A stretch of 50,020 nucleotides of DNA from assembly GCA_026397515.1 (NCBI GenBank), contig JAPLUU010000007.1, positions 1 through 50,020 of the forward strand, in the 5' to 3' direction. Source of the DNA: a candidate division SR1 bacterium (GTDB lineage Bacteria; Patescibacteriota; Gracilibacteria; Absconditabacterales; Absconditicoccaceae). The notes below the pieces were generated by a model that worked only from the letters and a program-made list of their open reading frames with translations, did no database searches and had not been told where the DNA came from. The position numbers and the translations under genes are program-made. This document shows, in pieces, positions 40,206 to 50,020 of the stretch. Every line of letters begins with the position of its first letter. Within the stretch, counting starts at the first letter, position 1.

Positions 40206-42114
40206 AAGTACCTCTTGCTGAGCAGAAAGATCTATGATGTTCTCACTTATTTCCTTTCTCTTTTGCTTTATGTAGGGAACAACAATCTTCTCCAGTTATG
40301 ATTTGTTCTGTGGAAGTTGCTGGAGCACTCATAAGATTTACGAGCTTTTCTACTTTACCTCAAGCTGCAGCATCTGCCAAAAAAATTTTTAATGCTGCTA
40401 CAGAATTTTTGATCGATAACATACTATTTTTAATGAGATCTTTAGCCAAATCTTCAAGTTGATCATCAATGCCCAGTTTTAGTCAGCGTAAAAAAGTTAT
40501 AATTTGCTCTGTAGAAGTTGCTGGAGCACTCATAAGATTTACGAGTTCTGCTCTCTTTGCAGGATTCAATAAACTTTTTAGTGTTGCTACAAAATTCTTA
40601 ATCAATAAGATATTATTTTTAGCTCCTTTCGCAAATACAGTTTCCATCTCATCTACGAATGAAGTCGTCTGTGTAATTCCCTGCTCTACCAACTCACCAT
40701 ATTCTATGCCTGTAGCTTCCATGACATTTATAAATCACCTGTCGTAATTTCTGATGAGTCCAAATATCTGAGTAGCAATTTCCTTCGTATTTCCCTCTTG
40801 AAATAATCATGGCAATGATTGGAACATTTTTAACTGGATATTATGCCAAGCTTGATGAGTATTTTCTACGTGATATTCATTTCCATCCTTATCTTTTGTA
40901 ATTGTCACATCTACCTTTATCTCTGACTCTGTATCTTCTTCTATGCTCACAAATATTTTTTTCATAGCATAACTCACCTGTGCATCACACATAAACTCAG
41001 AAATAGTGCCAGCAGCAAATGCTGTCTTCGTCTTCTCTAGCATAGCAATTCATGTAGTTATTCCCTGGCCTTTTTTTTCATACAGATGTTTGTCATATGA
41101 TTTATAAAATGATTCCCGGATACCTGCAATGGTATGGAGAGATTCTATTGATTTTATTTTTTGCTCTTTTTGTTCGACACCTTTATTTATGTCCTTCATA
41201 ATATCATTTGTTTTGACCACCAAATCATTGGACTCATCTGCATTTCGATATTTTGCAATATCTGATTGAGATTGGGATATAAGCAACTCTATTTCTGTTT
41301 TTTCTTGAACAGTAGCATTTTTTAGAATGTCTTGCGTGAATGTCATAAGATAACTTGTTGCGGCATATTTTTTGTCGGCAGAAGTTTTGTTCCTGATATC
41401 TAGAAGTGTTGTCACTTTCTGTACATTGGTGAATGATGTATTTTTTACTATTTTCTCCATTGCATCCCAGGCCTGTGAGGCATAACTGAAAGATTTTTCT
41501 GTGGTTTTGATATTAAATGTAGTTAGTGTCTCCCCCTGTGGTGGGACAATGCCACTCAGAGCACACAATTGTCATAACGTAGATTCATCTATCACACAAT
41601 CAGATCATTTACCTATTTTCTGAAATGCATGGATCTTTTTGACCAATGTTCATGAAGTCATATTTTTTAATTTACTATCAGCTAATGCTTTGTAGGTCAC
41701 AAGATTAATCGGTCAATCCTTTGCATCTAATAAGATACTGATCAGAAACATTTTTTTATCGATCTGTGTAATTGTTTTATCTACCATTATTTGTCTTAGT
41801 GCTATTTTAGTGTTACTTATGAGCATAGGATTGGTTCCTAACTTTCCGCTAACAGATAATTGGTTGATAAATCACTCTGGACTAAGCAGCATCCAATTGA
41901 TTGCCATGCGCATATTTGCTGTACTGATAAGTGATTTTTCATTTGCTGCTTTGATATCTTGAAGTAAAAGCTGCTCAGTTTTCTCTTTAAAATCTAAGAC
42001 TAATTTTTCTTGTGATTGTAAAAATTTTCTCTCATTTGCATCTAGGAGATTATTTCACAAGCTGAGCTTGATCTTTTCTAATTCTTGAGACTGTTGGATT
42101 TCTGTCTTCTCCAT
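40129..42114 (-). CDS. Large unknown protein, 5' part with internal duplication
   Basis: 661 residues in its own frame. Helical, Lys/Glu/Gln-rich, without obvious membrane spans. A block ending LVNLMSAPATSTEQIIT occurs twice (DNA near 40495-40560 and 40297-40341) with related sequence before it. Right after the second copy the frame degenerates (GEDCCSLHKAKEKG...), while the other frame reads sensibly, so a frameshift near 40295 is likely. The duplication makes a real slippage event, an assembly error or an inactivated gene all possible. Begins three bases after the stop of the gene at 42118. Confidence 0.65.
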
Positions 42115-42117
42115 GTA

Positions 42118-42426
42118 TTATATTTGTTTGAGTAAATCGTCCGCTGCTTTGGATTCTGCCTGTTGAGTAATATCATGAGCTATGGTGTATGTGATTGTCT
42201 CCTTCTGACTAGCATCATATGTTCATACTCCAATCTTTTTTATCATAGCATATCATTGATCATAGATACTATTTAGCGTATTATCGTGTATTTCTCAGCT
42301 AGAATCTAAGAGAAAGATGATATCCTCAAAAGAATTTGTTGCTGTAGTCATCGATAGAAATAGTGACTTTAGTGTTTCTTTTTTTTGTGCATACGGTAGC
42401 TGTCTAAACTGCTGTGGGAATAACAT
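42118..42426 (-). CDS. Hypothetical protein, first gene of a minus-strand operon
   Basis: 102 residues: MLFPQQFRQLPYAQKKETLK, then SFEDIIFLLDSSGEIHDNTLN and a helical C-terminus. Three UGA glycines, UAA stop. Three bases separate it from the large gene downstream, so the two are surely co-transcribed. No family recognised. Confidence 0.65.
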
Positions 42427-42593
42427 GTATTGATGCAAATAATATAAAATATAGAGTAATTATACTTGATTCTTATAATTCTATCAAGAACTGATGGCTT
42501 TTTTGTGATGTAAAACAACTATTTTAGCATTATTATGATATAGTATTGTTTTAGTGGGTTGATTTGTCTTATTTTTTTCGTATGTACGACTAG

Positions 42594-43003
42594 TAAAAGA
42601 TATTTATTTTCATCTATTCATTTCATTCAAATAGCGTATACATAGAGAAATTTACAAAAAAATATCCATTTGAAAACGTAAAAATTATCTGCCTTAATGA
42701 ATCTAATGCCGAAGATTGTAAATATATAGAAAAAAATATTTTACACGGTCCATTAGACGGTCATGCAAGCAATTCAGAAATATCAAATATATTAGTGATA
42801 GAAGAAAAATTAGTACAATTACACCAAAAGAGTATCCAAAAACCCACATAGAAAACCATTTTGAAACTGATAATTTTATTGAAAAAAGCACAAATGAAAT
42901 AGCTGATAATCATTTCGAATGGATTGTAAACAAGAAGGTTTGACAAGATATTTTGGATATATATAGTAAAAGAGTTATTGAAAATGTAAAAAAATATTTG
43001 TAA
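42594..43003 (+). pseudogene. Degraded creatininase-family (creatinine amidohydrolase-like) gene
   Basis: Two overlapping frames carry fragments in order: IFIFIYSFHSNSVYIEKF (compare the NGHGGN region of creatininases), then LDGHASNSEISNILVIEEKL (compare HAGExETS), a frame change near 42820, then ADNHFEWIVNKKVGQDILD and IENVKKYL to UAA at 43001. The N-terminal half is missing. No single frame covers it in any code considered, so it looks like a remnant. The family assignment is tentative. Confidence 0.45.
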
Positions 43004-43035
43004 TGAATTCTTTATATATTAAAAATATATATATC

Positions 43036-44415
43036 ATGAAACTAACTTTTTGTTGAGCAGCCAAAATCGTTACCGGATCATGTTATTATATCGAGACATG
43101 AACGAAAAAATTTCTTATAGACTGCGGGATGTTTCAATGACCCAAAGAAGTTATGAGGTTAAATTATGAACCATTTCTTTTTGATCCCAAAGAGATAAAT
43201 TTTATACTTCTTACGCACGGACATATCGATCACTGCGGATTGATTCCTAAGTTATATAAACAAGGATTTACCGGAAAAATTTATACAACAGCAGCGACAC
43301 TTGATATTTGTGATATTATTTTGGAAGACAGTGCTACAATCCAAGAAAGAAATATCGAAGAAGAAAATAAAAGAAGAAAGCAAAATCACCTACCACCGAG
43401 ATTTCCTATGTATACCGTAGATGATGCGAAAGCATGTATGAAATTATTTCAAGCTATAAAATATAAAGAAACAATTAAACTGACAGATACCATCGAAGCG
43501 AAATTCCAAGATGCAGGACATATTCTCTGATCAGCGAGCATTGAACTATTCGTGACTGAATGAGACAAAAAAACTAAGTTAGTTTTCTCAGGAGATATAG
43601 GACAACGAGATACACCTATCGTACAAGATCCGACATTGATTGCGGATGCAGATTATCTATTTATGGAATCGACCTACGGAGACAGAAAACACGAAGACAC
43701 TGCAGGTAAAAAAGAATTATTGATAAAATATGTTGATGAAACATTTAAAAAATGAGGAAAAGTTTTGATTCCATCGTTTTCTGTAGAAAGGACTCAAGAA
43801 TTACTCTATTTCTTCAATATCATCATCAAAGAATGAAATTTTCCCGCAGAAAAAATATTTTTAGATAGTCCATTGTCTATCAAAGCGACAGAAGTCTTCA
43901 AAAAACATACAGAAGTATTTGACGAAGAAGCATTACACAAATATCCTAATGCATTCGATTTCGAACAGTTAGAATGTACACAAACTGTCGAAGATTCTAT
44001 AAAGTTAAATACGTATAATAATCCATGTATCATTATAGCAGGAAATGGAATGTGTACAGCTGGAAGAATAACACATCACCTTCTTCATGGACTTTTAAAT
44101 AAAAATAATACAGTACTTTTCGTAGGATACCAAGCTGATGGAACATTAGGAAGACATATTCTAGAATGAGAAAAAAAAGTATGGATGATGGGAGAAACAG
44201 TTACAGTAAATGCAGAAATAGCAAAAATAAACGGATTTTCTGGACACGCAGACTCAGAGCAACTACTAAGACGAGCAAAAGGATTTACCAAAGCACCAAG
44301 AAAAACATTTATTATTCATGGTGAATGAAATGCACAAATGACATTAAAATGAAAGCTAGAAGAAATAGGTTTCACCTGTGATATTCCAAGTCTAAGAGAT
44401 AATGTAGAATTATAA
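43036..44415 (+). CDS. Metallo-beta-lactamase/beta-CASP RNase-like protein
   Basis: 459 residues. The metal motif THGHIDHCG (HxHxDH) near residue 61, GHILGSASIEL, FSGDIG, MESTYGDR, then the beta-CASP blocks IPSFSVERTQELLYF, DSPLSIKATEVF, IIIAGNGMCTAGRI and GFSGHAD, ending in FIIHGEGNAQ. These are the marks of CPSF-73-like and YSH1-like RNA nucleases, here probably in RNA processing or decay. CGA at 44272-44274 (EQLLRxAKGF) aligns with a Trp usual in HADxxxLLxW. About 13 UGA glycines, including motif glycines. Confidence 0.93.
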
Positions 44416-44823
44416 TTGAGTATCAAGTATCAAAATATAACCATAAACTAAAAATACATCCGCCGACTCATACTTGTTTGAGATGTCATTTTTCGTAGAT
44501 GAAACAATCAATATATAAGTGAGGGTCTGATCCCGAACGATTATGGACTATCTAGTATTAGAAAGTTAATCATTTCGAAGTAATAAATTATTATCTCCGA
44601 GGATTTGAGTTGGCTTGATCTTTTTGCATACTTTTTCTATCAAGAGAAAAAGTATGTCTAGCGAAGCGTTTATAAAGCCTAGCCGGCGAGGCGATAGAAA
44701 AAGTATATCTAGCGAAGCGTTTAATTAGATTACCGCTAATTTATAGTTGATTTTCACCATCAAAAACATACTAATTTTACTAGTAATGAAACAACTGGAA
44801 ATTTTATCATATTCGAGAAAAAA
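44416..44823. repeat. 408-base gap with family B element (copy B5)
   Basis: From about 44625 an ACTTTTTCT / AGAAAAAGT hairpin, CTAGCGAAGCGTTTA (44658-44672), AGCCGGCGAGGCGAT (44681-44695) and a second CTAGCGAAGCGTTTA (44709-44723). I see no gene or tRNA in the rest; the ATG at 44786 is followed in frame by UGA then UAG. Confidence 0.6.
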
Positions 44824-45342
44824 ATGATAGTAAAAAAAATACTCTTGATGATGAGAAAAAACAGTATGACGCTCCTATGAGCGGTGATTTTGGCTTCATG
44901 AATGTTTTATGTAATCCACAATCCTGATGCCTTTATGGCAAGTGTACTCTCTCTCCAAGAAAAAACATTTATCGTAGAAAAATGACGAGACATAGCATAT
45001 AAGACAAATAGTTGATATGTAGATATCTTTATGTCAGAAAAATTAGAAACACCAAAAAACATAGACTTTACGGTAAGTTTTAATAAGGATACCATAACTA
45101 TAGATTCTACAAACATCAGCGGACAATGAACACGGACAACAAGAAATCCAGACGAAAATAGTATAATCATCCAATCAACACCAAGTCAAACTATGGATAA
45201 AAGTCAGAGTATAATTATGTTGCCATTTACCGGAGAGATAAGAGATATTTTACTGAGCGAAGCAGTAGCAAAACTCAGTAATGGAACGGAAAAAAACTTA
45301 TCTATCTGATCACTTAATGAGATAACAACACATTCAAGATAA
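44824..45342 (+). CDS. Exported or membrane-anchored protein, unknown
   Basis: 172 residues. N-terminal basic stretch and hydrophobic helix (SMTLLGAVILASGMFYVI) followed by a beta-rich domain (YVDIFMSEKLETPKNIDFTVS) faintly reminiscent of cohesin-like folds; not a firm assignment. Six or so UGA glycines. Directly upstream of another exported protein, 20 bases apart, so probably one operon. Confidence 0.7.
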
Positions 45343-45361
45343 TTTTATTTTTCATGATCGT

Positions 45362-47005
45362 ATGATGAAAATTTCACGTAAAACACTCATAATAAACATA
45401 TTGACGTTCGGAATCCTTTGAATGGGATTCATAGCAAATACCGTACTAGCAGCTGATCCTGCGGCATTTTCTGTAGACGTAACGCCAAGTTCATTTGATG
45501 TCAATCAAGCCGTAGATATAACCATTAAAGCAATAGCATCCAACGGAGACACCATAAAAGATTATCAATGAGATGTATTTATAGAAATAGAGGGTATCGT
45601 AGATACTGCTGATTATACCGTTCCAAGTGATGGACTCTATACGTTTCTTCCCCAAGATCAGGGAGTAAAATTATTTTCCAAAGGACTAACCATCAAAAAG
45701 GCAGGAACATTTACCATCAAAGTATCAGACATTATCAATGATAGTATTATAGGTCAAAAAACAATTATCGTGGGTACTACAGCACCGACAACCACGACAG
45801 AAACAGTAACGTTAATCTCTCCTGTACCTGGTGGTGTAGAAAAAAATAATATTGCAAATATTATGGCGAGTGCACCAGCATTACCAAATGCACCATATGA
45901 AATTTATATCAACAACAATGCAGTTTCACAAGGTACAACAAATGGAAACGGTGATATTAGTGCATACGTAAGTGGGATAACTGAATGAGACAATATTCTT
46001 CAAATAAAGATTCTGAATGCCAACAACGAAGTAATCGGTGAATCACAGGTTGTTTCCTTTGGCTATCAACCTATCAAAGACGGTGTTTTCAATAGCATAA
46101 AAATAACACCATCATGACAATTCAAACAATGAGAAAAAGCAAGCTTCACCGTAAATAGTAGTGATAGCGTCACATCAGCTCAGTTAAAATTAAGCGATGG
46201 GAAATCAATTCCCATGGACAAAAAAAATCCTTGAGTCTTTACCAAGGATGTAGTCATGGATACTGAATGAAACATTCAAGTAAATGTAGATCTTATAGTC
46301 TTATGACAAGCCAAAAGTTATAGTGGTGTTGCAACAATAATTGTAGAAAAAGGGTCGGCCATAGGGAAAATAAGATTGTATTCTGATAGTGTTGATAAGA
46401 CAAAATTGAATGTAACACGGGAAAGTATATGAACTATACCTCAATATAAACTTGATTATGGAACAAGCCAAAATAATCTCAACCTCACCACAACCGTACA
46501 AACAAATGAAATCGTTATAAACAATCTCAATATCGGTGATATATATTATTTTCAAATAACACCACTTGATGCAAGTGGTATTCCTAGTGGAACACCATCA
46601 GAAATAACTCAAGCAAAAATAGGAGAAGAGATAAGTTGTACAGTTGTAGGTATCAAAATAACTACATGACAGATTGGTGAAAAATATTATCTTATGCGAA
46701 GTTGAGCTATAAACATGGATAAATACGTTGTGTATAGATCAGATTTTGAAACTACTGATATAAGCCAAATGCAGAAAGTAGGAGAAACCACAGGAACCAT
46801 GTTTGAATATCCATTCAACAAAAACGCCAAAAAAGAAGCATTTGCATATTATATGATTCAATGAATATGTAAAGATTGAACGACACTCAATGTAGATAGT
46901 GTTAAAAAAATACAAACAGGTCCAGCAGAAAATATCTTACTCATTATCTTGATAAGTCTTTTTGGGTATACAATTTACAAGCTCTATGAATTCTCTAAAA
47001 ACTAA
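45362..47005 (+). CDS. Surface protein with beta-sandwich domains and C-terminal membrane anchor
   Basis: 547 residues. Signal peptide (INILTFGILGMGFIANTVLAA, cleavage probably after LAA), then VTPSSFDVNQAVDITIKA and later blocks with PVPGGVEKNN, APYEIYINNN and a fibronectin-III-like part (YKLDYGTSQNNLNLTTTV, IGDIYYFQITPLDASG). Ends with one transmembrane helix (ENILLIILISLFGYTIYKLY) and a short basic tail. Likely displayed on the cell surface like the PKD protein. ATG at 45362 or 45365; the second gives MKISRK. About twelve UGA glycines. Confidence 0.85.
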
Positions 47006-47080
47006 ACTATATTCCAAGTTAAAAAATTCCAAGTTAAAAAAATTGATGGTTGTTAATTTTTAGTTGTTAGTTGGATTGTT

Positions 47081-49936
47081 ATGCCAGAAATCAAAAAAAA
47101 ATATAATCACTTTTCTATAGAATCAGAACTCCTCAAAAAAAACTATTTTCAAAAACTCTTTACGACCAAGAAAAATACAGTAAAACGAGAAACGGTTATA
47201 ACACAATTGCCGATTACTATAACAAAAGATACATCTTTGGCTTCTATCAGTGGTCTCATCAAAGAAGACGTGATAGCAACATATCAAATAATGAAATGAA
47301 TCAAATCAAAACTATTACCTATTTTTGATACTGAAGAAAAAAATATTAAAACAGAAAATTACGAAAATCTACTTACCAAAGCAGGTATATTTTTTAGTAT
47401 CGATACTGACAATATCGTCTATTCAGAAAGAAATACAAATTTTGTAAGAAATTTATTTGTTGAACTCGTTGAAGATTGACATATTTATGAAGACTGCTCT
47501 ATCAATCATCGAAGTCTTCAAGAACAAAAAACATTGGGTACTGACGAAATACAGTATAAAAAAATGCAAGTCAAAGAATATAATCTGAGATATTTTGTAG
47601 ATACAAAAAATATATCGCTCATTGTGCCTACAATCTGGCCAGAAACACTATTTGCTGATGTGGCACTTGCCGTACATCCAGATGATAAAAGATATAAAAA
47701 ATTGATCAAAAATAAGGTAATCATACCAATCATCAACAGAACAATCCCTATTATCGGAGACGAATCCATAGATCCAACCAAAGGTACATGAATAATGAGA
47801 ATTACACCAGCACATGACAAACATTCACTGATAATAGCACAAAAAAATGATTTAAAAATAGATAATTTTGCAATAGACAAAAATGGTTGTTTCACAAAGT
47901 CAGCAGGTGATTTTTGTGGTAAAAATGCAAGTGAGTTTATAAAAAATATCGTAAAAAATCTTGATGATATCCACAATCTTGAATCTACAAAATATATAGA
48001 GACAGAAATTGCTGTACATAGAAAAACAAATGAAAGAGCACGACCACTCCTCTGTAACCAATTATTTATCAAAACAGACAAAGAGTTGGAAAATATTCAA
48101 ACAGCAATCCAAGAAAAAAAACTCACTATCACACCAGAATATTATGAAGAAAACATAGCAGACGTAATCAGTAAAATGGAATATTGGCCAGTTACCAAAG
48201 AAGACTCTAAATGATATTCATTACCACTTTGGAAAAATAAAAGTGGAAAAAATTATTTTATCTCTGATAATGAAATTCTCAATTTACCAGTAAAAAAAAC
48301 AAAGAACAAATTTACCGTTCTTTCGCTTATCATATTCAATCTTATCGTAGATAGACGTATGAAACAAGAGTTTAGCATTGAAGAATGTATAGATATTTTA
48401 TTAGGGAAAAGTCGTACAGGAGAACAAAATACACTCGAAGCATATATCGAGCTTTTTAATGAAACACTTCCAAGAGGATACAGCAAAGAAATCAATGAAC
48501 TGAAAAAAATAATAGAATATACAGAAAAAGATATAAACTCTAAAAAAGGGAAATGAATAGGTCATTTTGAAAAATTTTCGATAACATTGACAAACTTTTT
48601 GGAAAAATCTATAGCAATCTCAAGCAACAGAAAATGATTTTATAGCTTTGATATAGATACATTAGTACCAAACGATACATGACTTATCCAGCAAAAAGAA
48701 AAAATTGAAGAAACACTAGGTCATGCATTGATTTTAATCAAAATGATGGAGGCATTTGACGACAGTAAAAAACAACCACAAAAAATATTTTGTATAAACG
48801 AAAATAAAGTTTTTGAGTTTCTCAAAACTATTATCATAGGATATAACGTACAAAATAAGATGTTGTTTGATACATGCTATATACAGAAAGAACAGAAAAC
48901 AAACAAAAAAAATAAAGAAACATTTAAAGAACTTATAAAAAACTTTTGAACAGATTGTACAAGATTGTATGCAATAGATCCTGATAAAGATATAACAGAA
49001 TATGATAATTTTATAAGCAAACTACGAAATGCATCCAGATTTGTTTGACAACATATATATGAAAAAAAATGAACAAGAAAAATAGCAGACTTTGAGCAAT
49101 TGACAACATATCTAGAAAAAAGAAAAAACGAATTAAGTGAATTTGAACTTTGGATTATTTATAAAACCATTGAACTTCAAAAAGAATATGAAGACGCTAT
49201 GGCAAAAAACGCACTTCCAGAAATTCAAGAAAAAATAATTACCCTAATCAAAGATGATTTCTGTGATAAATATTTAGAGATACAAAAACATCAAGACACA
49301 GAAAATGGGAACAAGGTAACATTATGGTGTCTAGGAACTTTATTGAAGCTTTTACACCCATTCATCCCGTTCATAAGCCAACAAATACGAGAATTATTGG
49401 GCCTTGATTGACCAGTTTTGGCACAAGAGATACAAGAACAGTTTACCACAATCAGCAAAAATTACAAAACACAGCTTTTCATGGATATCATAGATAAGTT
49501 TCTCAATATGAAACAAAAATATGAATATGCAAAGCATGAAGAGATAGAAATATGTTTCTTTGCTCCATTAGATTTTTTACAATATCTCAGGAAACAAGAA
49601 AAAATAATTTATAAACTGATTAATGCATCATCGATTGAATACCTCGAAAACGAAAAAGAACTCGAAAAATATCATATAGAAAGTATTATCAACATCACCA
49701 TAGGTATCAAAATAGAACGTAAAAAAACAGTAGTCACCAATAAGAAAGAAGATATCCGTGAAAGTTTACGTGAAAAAGAACAAGAACTTCAATCAATGAG
49801 AACAATGATGCCTAGCCTTTCATCAAGTGGTGCAGATCCCGAGGTTATCAGAGGAAAAAAGAAAGAAATGACCAAACTTAAAAAAGATATAGAAGAACTC
49901 CAATACCAGCTTCAAAAAGAAAAAGCAAATAAGTAA
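47081..49936 (+). CDS. Valyl-tRNA synthetase-like protein lacking catalytic signatures
   Basis: 951 residues in one frame through about eight UGA codons. The editing (CP1) region is recognisable: VPTIWPETLFADVALAVHPD, INRTIPIIGDESID and GTGIMRITPAHD. C-terminal parts also fit ValRS: GTDCTRLYAI, SKLRNASRFV, LLHPFIPFISQQIxELLG (x = CGA at 49388, Trp in ValRS), EICFFAPLD and a final coiled coil. The catalytic signatures are gone: the HIGH position reads in TSLASISGLIKED, the KMSKS loop in KTNKKNKETFKE, and the CISRQ block is also lost. It is therefore probably not an active ValRS but an editing or tRNA-binding paralogue; a true valS must lie elsewhere. Confidence 0.85.
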
Positions 49937-49986
49937 TATCGTAAGGGAAAGTTTAAAACTGTCCCCTACAAAAAAATACGATAAAC

Positions 49987-50014
49987 AAAAAACGGCCTTT
50001 CGACCGTTTTTTTT
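49987..50014 (+). terminator. Rho-independent terminator
   Basis: AAAAAACGG (49987-49995) and CCGTTTTTT (50004-50012) with a long T-run, 50 bases after the ValRS-like gene. Confidence 0.8.
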
Positions 50015-50020
50015 ATAATA

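Noticed and set aside
44786-44823. ATG at 44786 as start of the exported protein
   Set aside because: Careful framing shows it runs into UGA then UAG; the coding frame begins at 44824.
1-50020. tRNA or rRNA genes
   Set aside because: I looked for T-loop and anticodon-arm patterns in the gaps and saw none convincing; a covariance search would be decisive.

Overview
This AT-rich window comes from a bacterium that does not use the standard genetic code. In nearly every recognisable gene UGA is an in-frame sense codon sitting where the protein family has glycine (about 35 times in purA alone), and genes end in UAA or UAG. That is genetic code 25, known from the candidate phyla Absconditabacteria (SR1) and Gracilibacteria. 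A second change is visible: CGA, and at one site CGG, falls where families have tryptophan, for example RPTxDEYF in dCMP deaminase, EGxS in MltG and FVxDSYRR in PPDK. I recall a published computational codon screen reporting CGA/CGG to Trp in Absconditabacteria, so that phylum is favoured; I could not check this. Standard-code ORF calling breaks most genes here, and purA yields no long ORF at all. Coordinates below use the recoded reading.

Layout. 1-5.9 kb: lysyl-tRNA synthetase fused to an HD domain, a lipoprotein, pyruvoyl-dependent arginine decarboxylase, DNA polymerase III delta' and a UPF0489 (arginase-like) protein. 6-10.3 kb: GuaB1-type IMPDH/GMP reductase divergent from PurA, then dCMP deaminase. 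10.3-14.6 kb: a 1415-residue PKD-repeat surface protein. 14.7-23.4 kb: FKBP lipoprotein, Nudix hydrolase, two small genes that look foreign, TsaD, an S1-domain protein, a polysaccharide flippase and RsmA/KsgA. 23.6-26.1 kb: three genes with no UGA at all; one has CGA at a conserved Arg site, which suggests recent acquisition from a standard-code donor. 26.2-29.6 kb: DUF805 membrane protein and pyruvate phosphate dikinase. 30.2-33.7 kb: four tandem paralogues of an unknown two-module protein, flanked by a direct repeat. 33.9-38.6 kb: MltG, a radical SAM protein, a deaminase, an ICMT-like methyltransferase, a DUF523/TudS protein and small membrane proteins. 38.7-42.4 kb: a large operon of unknown function with an apparent frameshift. 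42.6-50 kb: a creatininase-like pseudogene, a beta-CASP nuclease, two exported proteins and a ValRS-like protein that has lost its HIGH and KMSKS signatures.

The gene set (nucleotide interconversion and salvage rather than synthesis, tRNA modification, ribosome assembly, a large adhesin-like surface protein, many small membrane proteins) fits a reduced, host-dependent cell. Two families of short palindromic intergenic elements are scattered through the window. I found no tRNA, rRNA, CRISPR array or transposase gene.
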